Origin: CAYOEZ01 sp964402955
GTDB taxonomy: Bacteria > Chloroflexota > DTOL01 > DAOUCN01
Assembly (NCBI GenBank): GCA_964402955.1
Contig: CAYOEZ010000192.1
Location: forward strand, 1 to 9,278
Direction of reading: 5' to 3'
Length of the DNA: 9,278 nucleotides
The notes under the pieces were generated by a model, which was not told the DNA's origin, did not search any database, and saw nothing but the letters and a program-made list of their open reading frames with translations. Numbering within the stretch: the first letter of the stretch is position 1; the number at the start of each line of letters is the position of its first letter. Shown one piece after another: positions 1 to 5,827 of the stretch. The translations under genes and the position numbers were made by a program.

Positions 1-445
1 TCAGCAGGTCTTTGATCTGCGTGCGCGGCGGCGAGTAGCGGTAGTTGAAGGTGACTTTGCAGGAGCGGCCCGTCTTTTTCTGCGTATCGATGATCTGCTG
101 GCAAGAAGGGGCGTCGACGGCCATTGCCTTCTCGGTAATGACATCGCAGCCCAGCTCCATGGCCCGGCAGATGTAGGCGGGGTGTGTGGCGCACGGCGTG
201 GTCACGATCACGCCGTCTGGCTTGCACTCGACAATCATGCGCTCGAAGTCGCTGGCGGCGTATGTCTTCACCGTGACGCCATGCTCCAGCGCCCAGGCCG
301 CCCGCTGCTGCAAACGCCCACCATTCGTGTCACACAGAGCCACAAGCTCACTGGTATTCTTGAAGCCCTGCACAATCGCCTGCGAGTATATCATGGAACG
401 AGAGCCGAGACCAACTTGAACATAACGTTTATTGAGCGCCACCAT
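1..445 (-). CDS. Gfo/Idh/MocA-family NAD(P)-dependent oxidoreductase, N-terminal part (3' end outside window)
   Basis: The reading frame from ATG at 445 stays open to the window edge and gives 148 residues. It begins with a Rossmann nucleotide-binding strand-loop (YVQVGLGSRSMIY, about residues 8-20), followed by ELVALCDTN (about 33-41), where an acidic residue usually contacts the dinucleotide ribose. VIVTTPCATHPAYICRAMELG and VTFNYRYSPPR are typical of family members that oxidise or epimerise sugars, inositols and related polyols. The start is well supported: GGGAGGAGGG (complement of 448-457) lies just upstream. One oddity is that the family's conserved Glu-Lys-Pro motif reads Glu-Lys-Ala here (VITEKAMA); a single base change would explain it. 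The catalytic C-terminal domain is not visible, so the substrate cannot be named. It lies downstream of a relic toxin-antitoxin module and is probably a sugar-pathway dehydrogenase or dehydratase. Confidence 0.9.
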   Translation of the reverse strand, partial: MVALNKRYVQVGLGSRSMIYSQAIVQGFKNTSELVALCDTNGGRLQQRAAWALEHGVTVKTYAASDFERMIVECKPDGVIVTTPCATHPAYICRAMELGCDVITEKAMAVDAPSCQQIIDTQKKTGRSCKVTFNYRYSPPRTQIKDLL

Positions 446-523
446 GTCCCTCCTCCCAATATCAAGCAACAAGAGCGCACCAGGAGTTTTTTCTCCTCTG
501 CGCCCCTCAGCCCATCTTGCCTC

Positions 524-601
524 TCATGGTTGCACGGTAAAACCCGCTTGCGAGAAGTGTTTGTCAATCGAAAACGCGACGCGAATATCCCTTTGGTTCA
601 T
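524..601 (-). pseudogene. Relic of a VapC-like PIN-domain toxin (C-terminal end only)
   Basis: A 25-codon frame starts at ATG 601, overlaps the TGA of the upstream antitoxin frame (ATGA), and ends at TGA 526-524. Its translation ends with VAFSIDKHFSQAGFTVQP. This strongly resembles the extreme C-terminus of PIN-domain toxins, which commonly end in a pattern like 'al-fD-HF-qaGF-vlP' containing the last acidic active-site residue. PIN toxins are usually about 130-140 residues, so roughly 110 residues, including the N-terminal catalytic Asp, are missing. The simplest reading is an internal deletion that joined the toxin's last codons to the end of the antitoxin gene. The remnant cannot be an active nuclease. 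The match rests on motif memory over two dozen residues, so confidence is moderate. Confidence 0.6.
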
Positions 602-806
602 GGCTGATAGATATAGCGGTCGTGGTTCTCGGCAGCATTACGTTCATCGACGACAATCGGAGACTTACCCAGTTGAAGAACAGGATCGTCAGACGATACA
701 GGTGCAACCAGAATCCAATCCTCCTGCTTCAGAATGTCCACCTCGCGGACACCTTCAAGCAACTTTATCGGTATGAGCAGCCCCTGGCCGTTACTTTGGC
801 TCTCAT
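598..806 (-). pseudogene. Frameshifted antitoxin of a PIN-type toxin-antitoxin module
   Basis: ATG 806 is preceded at a good distance by GGAGGT (complement of 811-816). It encodes MRAKVT and then runs into a stop within eight codons. The neighbouring frame picks up immediately afterwards with QGLLIPIKLLEGVREVDILK, then VAPVSSDDPVLQLGKSPI and ends in ENHDRYIYQP at TGA 600-598. Joined across the break, the product is about 69 residues. It matches a well-known small antitoxin type (start like 'MRAKVTxQGlLIPK-lLeGv-eVei', middle 'DDPi-gLGk-PV', end 'HD-YlY') that sits directly upstream of PIN toxins. The join needs one missing base near 786-791. An unbroken longer frame exists from 885, but its first residues do not resemble the family and bypass the good ribosome site. 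A sequencing error could mimic this break, but the truncated toxin next door favours real decay. Confidence 0.7.
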
Positions 807-856
807 AGCAACCTCCAGTCCAAGAGGAAACACCAACGCACCCTGTTACCAAGGGC

Positions 857-885
857 ATTATACACTCTTTGCCAGGATTCGGCAA
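857..885 (-). promoter_or_regulatory. Sigma-70-type promoter of the relic toxin-antitoxin module
   Basis: Read on the minus strand, TTGCCG (complement of 880-885) is followed after exactly 17 bases by a perfect TATAAT (complement of 857-862). Transcription would start near 850, about 45 bases ahead of the GGAGGT ribosome site and ATG 806. Position and quality fit the promoter of the antitoxin gene. It has stayed intact although the genes it serves are broken. Confidence 0.6.
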
Positions 886-886
886 A
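868..886. promoter_or_regulatory. Candidate operator inside the relic module's promoter
   Basis: A perfect inverted repeat, TTTGCC (868-873) and GGCAAA (881-886), is separated by seven bases. It fills the space between and partly overlaps the -35 box of the promoter above. Toxin-antitoxin operons are typically repressed by the antitoxin binding a palindrome at this place, so this is a reasonable operator. It is inferred from symmetry and position only. Confidence 0.4.
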
Positions 887-891
887 TCACA

Positions 892-1277
892 TCAGTGCCA
901 CAAGTCCTTCGCAACATCATGCAGCCCCAGGCGCTGCAGCGTCTCGCGCTTGGGAATCGCGGCGTCCAGTGCGCTGCGAAGCGGACCAATAGCCCGAATA
1001 TCGCGAATCTCGCCCAAGACCCAAGCGGCAGTCCAGCGTACTTCCCGAAGGCTGTCGTGGAGCGCAGTAGTGAGTATGCGAACCCATACATCTTTGGACC
1101 TCCCTCGAAGCTTTGTAATTCGAAGTCTCATTGAATCGATGATCTCGGCCCGACACAGCGCCTCCACGGCACGCTTGCGTACGATGGGGTCCTTCTGATA
1201 GGCAAGTGCCTTTAGGAGTCCATCCACGTCCCGGTTTATCTCGAGCCGCTCACTTCCGCCAGGTCAAAAGGTGCCAT
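892..1277 (-). pseudogene. HEAT-repeat protein gene, frameshifted at the start and fused to an AOR-type C-terminal tail
   Basis: The uninterrupted frame (GTG 1227 to TGA 892) gives 111 residues with helical HEAT or PBS-lyase-like repeats: DPIVRKRAVEAL, then LREVRWTAAWVLGEI and RAIGPLRSAL. Such repeats form a protein-binding scaffold, not an enzyme. A better start lies at ATG 1277: it encodes MAPFDLAEV and then breaks. Continuing one base out of frame gives ERLEINRDVDGLL, which leads straight into the repeats. One base lost near 1251-1253 explains this, and the repaired protein would be about 128 residues. The final 24 codons before WH-stop (898-969) are not HEAT sequence. They match the last residues of the aldehyde oxidoreductase at 2221 with one amino-acid difference. 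Translation from GTG 1227 cannot be excluded, so a shortened product may still be made. Confidence 0.6.
898..969 (-). repeat. Copy 1 of a 72-bp block: AOR C-terminal tail at the end of the HEAT gene
   Basis: These 24 codons match 2227-2298 at 61 of 72 bases and 23 of 24 residues (LDAAIPKRETLQRLGL, then D/G, then VAKDLW). Similarity stops abruptly at both ends: before LDAAIPK the text is HEAT repeat here and GWT there, and after W the codons differ. Nine of the eleven base differences are silent, so the two copies diverged while both coded for protein. Confidence 0.85.
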
Positions 1278-1442
1278 GCCAATACATCCTTACACTGGTT
1301 CTTGATAATCGCCAGCATAGCTATAGGCCGAGGGTGCGATCTACCGGCTCCCTGAACATCTGTATGACTGGCATGTGACCGATCCATCGCGGTCGCCATG
1401 AATCGTTGCTACCAAACCGACGGATGCAGCCAGGCCGATGTC
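1278..1442. other. Intergenic gap without a recognised gene
   Basis: The 165 bases between the HigA-like stop and the original start of the HEAT gene contain no convincing gene on either strand. A weak AGGA (complement of 1287-1290) lies nine bases ahead of ATG 1277. No terminator hairpin with a T-run is evident after the toxin-antitoxin pair. Confidence 0.4.
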
Positions 1443-1802
1443 CTATATCCCAGCTGCAACCTGGCCTGCCTCATGCGATACGGTGCGCTGGATTTTCACC
1501 TCAAGCTGAAAGCCCTGGCCTAATGCCTTGACATAGCGGCGTAAGGTGGTCAGCGTGTAGGCATCATAGCCACCTTTCTCTATCCGGGCCACTTGGGCCT
1601 GGGAGACACCGAGTCTCTTGGCTAGTTCCGCCTGGGTGAGGCCTGCTGCCTGGCGGGCTTCAACAAGTTGAAGCCAGAGTTCCTTCTTAGCGGTTTCATC
1701 CTCGTAGAGGGCCCGCATGTTGGGATCGGCCAGCACGCGGGCACGGTCCTCTTCGAAGAGCGGGCGACCGTCTTTCTGGGTGTATGTCTCAGGCACGCTC
1801 AT
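1443..1802 (-). CDS. HigA-like antitoxin, XRE-family helix-turn-helix protein
   Basis: This 119-residue protein neutralises the toxin encoded just upstream and probably represses the shared promoter. An N-terminal segment of about 45 residues precedes a clear XRE helix-turn-helix, QAAGLTQAELAKRLGVSQAQ followed by VARIEKGG, at about residues 51-79. A short tail (TLTTLRRYVKALGQGFQLEV) typical of HigA-type antitoxins follows. Its ATG (1802-1800) overlaps the toxin's TGA in an ATGA arrangement, so the pair is translationally coupled. Toxin-first gene order is characteristic of HigBA systems. The sequence is intact and of the usual length. Confidence 0.88.
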   Translation of the reverse strand: MSVPETYTQKDGRPLFEEDRARVLADPNMRALYEDETAKKELWLQLVEARQAAGLTQAELAKRLGVSQAQVARIEKGGYDAYTLTTLRRYVKALGQGFQLEVKIQRTVSHEAGQVAAGI

Positions 1803-2167
1803 GAACTTTCACCTCTTTCTTCACGCTCCATGAACCTTTGCAGGCGGTGGCGGGCGATCTCAACCTCTTTACCGGGGACCTTTTCGGTCTTCTTCTGAAA
1901 GCCATGCAACAGAACAATCCGGCGGCCACTCACAAAGACGTACAAGATCCGGTAGATATCGGTTCGACTTTCCTCTCGCAGCTCCCAAATCTTCCCTTCG
2001 ATATGACGCACCAAAGGCTCGCGTGCCCGTACATTGCGCAGGCGCAATTGCTCCAGAGACCACTGGAAGCGGACATACGTCTGTGGGTCCAGGCTGGCGA
2101 GAAACTCGCGCACCGGTACGTGTCCATTGTCCTCAACGTAGTATTCAATCGTCCAGTCTGTCATCAT
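1799..2167 (-). CDS. HigB/RelE-like toxin, phage Gp49-like (DUF891) family
   Basis: The product is 122 residues, MMTDWTIEYY to GESS. The family signature is clear: PVREFLASLD near the N-terminus, KIWELRE in the middle, then YRILYVFVSGRRIVLLHGFQ and KKTEKVPGKEVEIARHRLQ. These proteins are small RelE-fold ribonucleases that cleave mRNA, usually at the ribosome, and are held in check by a partner HTH antitoxin, here encoded by the overlapping downstream gene. A longer frame runs upstream to 2230, but it would pass through the promoter and into the 3' end of the oxidoreductase gene, so ATG 2167 (or the adjacent ATG 2164) is preferred. No ribosome binding site precedes it. The promoter places the transcript start almost on the start codon, which suggests leaderless translation. 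No key residue is visibly lost. Confidence 0.88.
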   Translation of the reverse strand: MMTDWTIEYYVEDNGHVPVREFLASLDPQTYVRFQWSLEQLRLRNVRAREPLVRHIEGKIWELREESRTDIYRILYVFVSGRRIVLLHGFQKKTEKVPGKEVEIARHRLQRFMEREERGESS

Positions 2168-2171
2168 ACGT

Positions 2172-2200
2172 ATTTTAGTATAGAGCAGTGGAGATGTCAA
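2172..2200 (-). promoter_or_regulatory. Strong sigma-70-type promoter of the HigBA operon
   Basis: On the minus strand a consensus TTGACA (complement of 2195-2200) is followed after 17 bases by TAAAAT (complement of 2172-2177), five of six matches to the -10 consensus. Transcription should begin about seven bases later, at or within the start codons at 2167/2164. An 8-bp palindrome, atacgtat (2166-2173), overlaps the -10 edge and the start and could serve as an operator half. The promoter sits in the short gap after the oxidoreductase stop, making the toxin-antitoxin pair an independent unit. Confidence 0.7.
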
Positions 2201-2220
2201 GAGGTGCGGTGGTGAGCCAT

Positions 2221-4080
2221 CTATCCCCACAGATCCTTCGCCACGCCGTGTAGCCCCAGCCGTTGCAACGTCTCGCGCTTGGGAATCGCGGCATCCAGCG
2301 TCCAGCCCATATCTTCGAGCGTCTCGCGCAACATCTGGTCGATCTGGACATCGATGCCGGCCGTCGGGCCGTCAGGAAGCGACGGCTTGCCGAAGGCGCG
2401 TAGAGGGATCCGCTGCGTCACAGCGTTGAGTCCCTCGCGCACGTTGAACGCCTGGCGCATGTTGGCGATACGCTCGCCCGCCAGCAGCATGTCGTCCACC
2501 GTGAACGGCTCGCCGGTGAGGGCGGCGATGAAATCGGGAACAAATGTGACATTGGTTGCACAGTAGCCAAACAAGCAGACGCCGGAGGCATTCATCGTGT
2601 GGTTCAGGCAGGTCGCTTCCTTGACCCAGCGGCCGCGTCCGTCTTGCTGCTCGCGGTTCTCGCCAAACGCCGGTCTCTTCGTTGCGAAACCCGGAGGAAC
2701 CGTGTACTGGCAGGCCTGCGTGTGACGTCCCGGCGTGGCGTCCAGCTTGTAGATCACACCCAGCCCTGGCTCGAAGCGCGGGTCGTGCATGGCCAGTTCC
2801 TGGCCGCCGCAATGGATAGCGAACGGCTCAGAGGCCGCCCCCACGCGCTCGGCAGCCTTCTTGACCCCATCGGCAATCACATCGCCGAAATCCTCCCGCT
2901 TGCCCATCTTCTCCAACATGGCGTTCATGGCCACGTGGTCGCCCCAGCGCAGTGTCAGTCCGCCGGTGTCCTTCGTGCTGATCAAGCCGTTCTCGAAGCA
3001 CTCGATGGCGAAGGCAACGCAGCCGCCGGCTGAGATCGTGTCCAGGCCATAGCGGTTGCACGATTCGTTGGCTCTGACCAGTGACGGGTAGCTGCTGTTG
3101 AGCATCATGCTGCCAAAGCCGGCGCCGGTTTCGTATTCGGGCTGGTGCGCCTCCACCGTCTGTCCCTGGTACTCAACGCGGCTCGTTCCCCAGCAGGCAA
3201 TGGGACAGTGCCAGCAGGCATTACGCTTGACGCGCATCGTGAGCAACTCATCGAACTTGAAGGCGTCTTTGTCCGGGAAGGCAAGCACACTGGCGGCCCA
3301 GTTCTTGGTGGGCGAATCGCCGTTCTTGATTCCTTCAGGGGTATAGCCAGGCGTGCCCGTATCACGGTAGAAGTCCGCCGAGCCAACGCCACTCGTGATC
3401 TCCTGCGTGTACTGTTTGCGTACCGCATTGACGGCTGCCTGGTCGACGATCGGATACACAGCCGTGCCGCGCACCGCTATCATCTTGAGCCGTTTGCTGC
3501 CCATGACCGCGCCCACACCCGAGCGCGCGGCGGTGCGGCCCTTGGCATGGACGACACCCGAGACAAGTGATAGCTTCTCGCCCGCGGGGCCAATGCAAGC
3601 CGCCTCGACATCCTTGCCCAGCTCGCTCTTGACCCAATCTTCGACTTCATACGTGTCTCGGCCCCACAGGTGCTCGGCCGGGCGCAATTCAGCATGACCA
3701 TCGTCGATGTACAGATAGACGGGGCGGGACGAGATGCCCGTGAAGAAGACCGCATCATAGCCAGCGCGCTTGAGAGCGACGCCGAAGAAACCGCTGCCGT
3801 TGGCGTCGCCCCAGCCATCGGTGAGCGGTGAGCGGCAGACAACAGTCCAGCGCGTGCCCGTGGGCGCCGGCGAGCCGGTGATCGGGCCGGTGGTAAAGCC
3901 CAGGATGTTGTCCGGACCCAGCGGGTCCGTCCCCGCGCGCATGCGACTGTAGAGAAGGCGCGCCCCCAGGCCGTAGCCGCCCACGAAGTCGCGCAGCATC
4001 TGTTCGTCGAGCGCTTCATCGTGCATGCTGCCTGTCGTCAGGTCGACCCACAGCATCTTGCCCATATAGCCGCCAAGCAT
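2221..4080 (-). CDS. Aldehyde:ferredoxin oxidoreductase family enzyme (tungsten/molybdopterin, 4Fe-4S)
   Basis: The 619-residue product is full length for the AOR family, whose members oxidise aldehydes to acids and reduce ferredoxin in the cytoplasm of anaerobes. The N-terminal domain opens with GGYMGKMLWVDLTTG and has FVGGYGLGARLLY. ARSGVGAVMGSKRLKMIAVRG (about 185-205) is the typical pterin-binding segment. The cluster cysteines are C289, C292 and C296 (CWHCPIAC), with a probable fourth at C502 (GVCLFGYC). Spacing agrees with archaeal AORs. EYETGAGFG (about 315-323) matches a conserved active-site region. The C-terminus GWT...TLQRLGLHGVAKDLWG is the normal AOR ending. GGAGGGG three bases before ATG 4080 supports the start. 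It lies 187 bases downstream of the aldolase-VOC gene across a repeat region. The substrate is unknown; glyceraldehyde-3-phosphate or another sugar-derived aldehyde is possible from context. Confidence 0.93.
   Translation of the reverse strand: MLGGYMGKMLWVDLTTGSMHDEALDEQMLRDFVGGYGLGARLLYSRMRAGTDPLGPDNILGFTTGPITGSPAPTGTRWTVVCRSPLTDGWGDANGSGFFGVALKRAGYDAVFFTGISSRPVYLYIDDGHAELRPAEHLWGRDTYEVEDWVKSELGKDVEAACIGPAGEKLSLVSGVVHAKGRTAARSGVGAVMGSKRLKMIAVRGTAVYPIVDQAAVNAVRKQYTQEITSGVGSADFYRDTGTPGYTPEGIKNGDSPTKNWAASVLAFPDKDAFKFDELLTMRVKRNACWHCPIACWGTSRVEYQGQTVEAHQPEYETGAGFGSMMLNSSYPSLVRANESCNRYGLDTISAGGCVAFAIECFENGLISTKDTGGLTLRWGDHVAMNAMLEKMGKREDFGDVIADGVKKAAERVGAASEPFAIHCGGQELAMHDPRFEPGLGVIYKLDATPGRHTQACQYTVPPGFATKRPAFGENREQQDGRGRWVKEATCLNHTMNASGVCLFGYCATNVTFVPDFIAALTGEPFTVDDMLLAGERIANMRQAFNVREGLNAVTQRIPLRAFGKPSLPDGPTAGIDVQIDQMLRETLEDMGWTLDAAIPKRETLQRLGLHGVAKDLWG
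2227..2298 (-). repeat. Copy 2 of the 72-bp AOR-tail block (native position)
   Basis: These are the final 24 codons before Gly-stop of the oxidoreductase. Because AOR-family proteins normally end in a 'GW...-P-r-tL-rLGL--va-dL' pattern, this is the original location of the sequence and the copy at 898-969 is the displaced one. Confidence 0.85.
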
Positions 4081-4128
4081 GGTCCCCTCCTCGAACGACG
4101 TACATGTATGAAGTACGACGGTGGTACG

Positions 4129-4258
4129 TGTGGAGTGCGACGAGAGCCTGCCCCGCTCTATCGGGCATTCCTATCGTCGCGGGATAGATGTGGAGTGCGA
4201 CGACAGGAGTCGTCGCGAAAAGTCACGGTTGCGACGATAGGAATCGTCGCACTCCACA
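4129..4258. repeat. Cluster of palindromic repeats between the aldolase and oxidoreductase genes
   Basis: The 15-mer tgtggagtgcgacga occurs at 4129-4143 and 4189-4203, and its exact reverse complement at 4244-4258. Two compact hairpins lie inside: GCGACGAC-agga-GTCGTCGC (4197-4216) and GCGACGAT-agga-ATCGTCGC (4231-4250). A third, at 4137-4180, has its loop interrupted by the short agcctgccccg element. Attcctatcgtcgc (4167-4180) also pairs with 4231-4244. Units look like half-copies of one long palindrome. As RNA on the minus strand they would fold strongly between two metabolic genes and could influence transcript processing or termination. Confidence 0.85.
4142..4167. repeat. Short interspersed element, copy A (agcctgccccg...tatcgggca)
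   Basis: A 26-bp unit beginning gagagcctgccccg and ending ctctatcgggca. It contains the imperfect palindrome TGCCC/GGGCA. It lies exactly in the loop between gtgcgacga and its partner tatcgtcgc, so removing it restores the palindrome seen twice more just downstream. Further copies are at 7057-7080 and 8283-8332. Confidence 0.75.
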
Positions 4259-4267
4259 TTTGAATGC

Positions 4268-5293
4268 CTACTTACGCCACAGGATGTGCACGATGTTGCC
4301 TGCCGGATCGTGCTGCTTGAAGTAGACGGCCCTGGTGTCCGGCTTGTTGACCAGTGTCGCTTCGTCCAGATCGATGCCCTTAGCCTTGACGGCCTCAACC
4401 GCAGCGTCGAAGTCCGCGACGAGGATGGCCAGGTGGCAGCGATCGGTGTCGCCCTTCTTCATGACCTCGATGCGCCCGGCGCCGGGGCCGGCGACGAAGT
4501 AGCTGGAATTGCCTTCGCTGACCTTGAAGCCGAACGTCTGTCCGTACCATTCGGCAATGGCGCCAGCGCTTGCGCCGCCGTATGGGTAGAGGCCAGGGTG
4601 CTCGACGCCCAGGAACAAACCCTTGCCGCGCGCCTCGCGAATCCAGCCGATGATCTGCGCCGCCTGCGCCGTCATGGCCTCATAGTTGCCATCGTCCACC
4701 CATTCTTTCTTGACCAGATGCGAGCCGATACCGACAGCAGCAACGCCCGCCTTGAACCAGGCCGTGATGCTCTCTTTGGTTCCCTCGACGCCGCCCGTGG
4801 GCATGATGCGCGTCCAGGGGCAGGGGCCAAGCACGGCTTTGACGAAGTTGGGGCCGCCTACCGAATCGCCGGGGAAAACTTTGACAATCTCCACGCCCAG
4901 CTCTTCCGCCTCAGAGATCTCGGACGCGCTGCCACAGCCGGGGCTATAGGACACCTTGCGCCGGTTACAGACCCTGGCGACCTCGGGATTGAGGATGGGA
5001 CCGACAACGAAATTGGCGCCGCTGGAAATGTAGATAGCCGCTGTGCCGGCGTCGACCACCGAGCCGACGCCCAGGATGATCTTGGGATCAGCAACGGCGA
5101 AATGCTGCACCAGATCGGAGAAAACGCGATAGGCATTGTCGCCGCGGTTGGTGAACTCGATGACGCGTGCGCCGCCTCCGGCGCAGGCAGCCACGATCTT
5201 CCTGGCCGTTTCCAGATCGCCGTGGTAGAAAACGGGCACCACACCGATATTGATCGTTTCATTCAGAACCTCAAGACGAGCAAAGCGTGCCAT
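4268..5293 (-). CDS. KDPG-type aldolase fused to a C-terminal VOC (glyoxalase-fold) domain
   Basis: The product is 341 residues, against roughly 205-215 for a usual KDPG/KHG aldolase. Residues 1 to about 222 are the aldolase: VVPVFYHGDLETA, VIEFTNRG (general acid/base Glu46), IILGVGSVVDAGTA, FVVGPILNPEVA, IVKVFPGD (Schiff-base Lys138) and MPTGGV (164-169). This class I aldolase splits 2-keto-3-deoxy-6-phosphogluconate into pyruvate and glyceraldehyde-3-phosphate. Residues about 226-341 form a VOC domain (WYGQTFGFKV, CHLAILVADFDAAVEAVKAKG, DPAGNIVHILW). Possible metal ligands are His232, Glu276, His287 and His335; the last stands where glyoxalases often have Glu. ATG 5293 is chosen because GGGGAGG sits six bases upstream, whereas ATG 5299 abuts it. 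The VOC domain's role is unknown; it may act on or sense a sugar-acid intermediate. The gene follows the acetyltransferase by 18 bases. Confidence 0.88.
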   Translation of the reverse strand: MARFARLEVLNETINIGVVPVFYHGDLETARKIVAACAGGGARVIEFTNRGDNAYRVFSDLVQHFAVADPKIILGVGSVVDAGTAAIYISSGANFVVGPILNPEVARVCNRRKVSYSPGCGSASEISEAEELGVEIVKVFPGDSVGGPNFVKAVLGPCPWTRIMPTGGVEGTKESITAWFKAGVAAVGIGSHLVKKEWVDDGNYEAMTAQAAQIIGWIREARGKGLFLGVEHPGLYPYGGASAGAIAEWYGQTFGFKVSEGNSSYFVAGPGAGRIEVMKKGDTDRCHLAILVADFDAAVEAVKAKGIDLDEATLVNKPDTRAVYFKQHDPAGNIVHILWRK

Positions 5294-5311
5294 GTTCATC
5301 CTCCCCAGAAA

Positions 5312-5827
5312 CTACAAGAATCTTTCGATGATAATCTCGTCCACATACTGCGAGCCGATCTTGGCCTGGCGCTGGGCCCGGCCAACAACGCAATAGCCCA
5401 GTTTGAGATGGAAATTCAGCGCGGCTTCATTGTCAGCCCGCACGTAGGTGAAGATTTTATTGTACCCTTTCTGGCGTGCGGCGGCCGCCACTGCCTGCGA
5501 GAGCGCAACGCCGATTCCTTTGCGGCGCGCTGCCAGCTCAACAAAGGTGCCGATGACGCCGACGTGGGCAAAGGCAGGCGTATAGGTGGCGAAGGGTTCC
5601 AGACTCTCCAGGCCGATGACGCGTCCATTCAGCTCGGCGACCAGGAACACCCCCTGTGAGGGAAACGATGCGATATACTGGCGCTCGAACTCCACCGTCA
5701 GTGGCGTCACCAGGGCGGTGTAGATGCCCGCGGCAATGATCGGGTTGAGGAGGCCGACGATCGCCTCCGCATCCTCAACCCGCACCTCGCGTATCACCAT
5801 CGGCGCAGTATCAGACATGTGCAGCAT
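5312..5827 (-). CDS. GNAT-family N-acetyltransferase
   Basis: The 171-residue protein has the GNAT fold: MVIREVRVEDAEAIVGLLNP at the start, FLVAELNGRVIGLESL as the central strands, and VGVIGTFVELAARRKGIG with the acetyl-CoA pyrophosphate loop at R101-G106. NEAALNFHLKLGY (about 133-145) is the usual C-terminal motif. It resembles phosphinothricin/amino-acid-type acetyltransferases, but the acceptor substrate cannot be deduced. GAGGTG four bases before ATG 5827 favours that start over ATG 5818. The stop is only 18 bases before the aldolase-VOC start, so the two are probably co-transcribed. It could modify an amine or amino sugar in the same pathway or be a passenger gene. Confidence 0.88.
   Translation of the reverse strand: MLHMSDTAPMVIREVRVEDAEAIVGLLNPIIAAGIYTALVTPLTVEFERQYIASFPSQGVFLVAELNGRVIGLESLEPFATYTPAFAHVGVIGTFVELAARRKGIGVALSQAVAAAARQKGYNKIFTYVRADNEAALNFHLKLGYCVVGRAQRQAKIGSQYVDEIIIERFL

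Noticed and set aside
622..1134. 170-codon plus-strand frame across the relic antitoxin and HEAT gene
   Set aside because: The minus strand here carries recognisable antitoxin and HEAT sequence with a promoter and ribosome site; the plus frame shows neither family features nor a start signal.
1340..1405. Short plus-strand frame reading AEGAIYRLPEHLYDWHVTDPS
   Set aside because: It is bounded by stops on both sides, has no start codon or ribosome site, and I recognise no family.
2168..2230. N-terminal extension of the HigB-like toxin to ATG 2230
   Set aside because: It would be translated through the consensus promoter and into the 3' end of the oxidoreductase gene, and homologs begin near MTDWTIEYY.
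4129..4258. Possible CRISPR array
   Set aside because: The units are palindromes in mixed orientation with irregular spacing, not direct repeats with uniform unique spacers.
4286..5659. Long 457-codon open frame on the plus strand, opposite the aldolase-VOC and acetyltransferase genes
   Set aside because: It spans two well-supported minus-strand genes and the gap between them, shows no recognisable domain, and long antisense frames are expected in GC-rich coding DNA.
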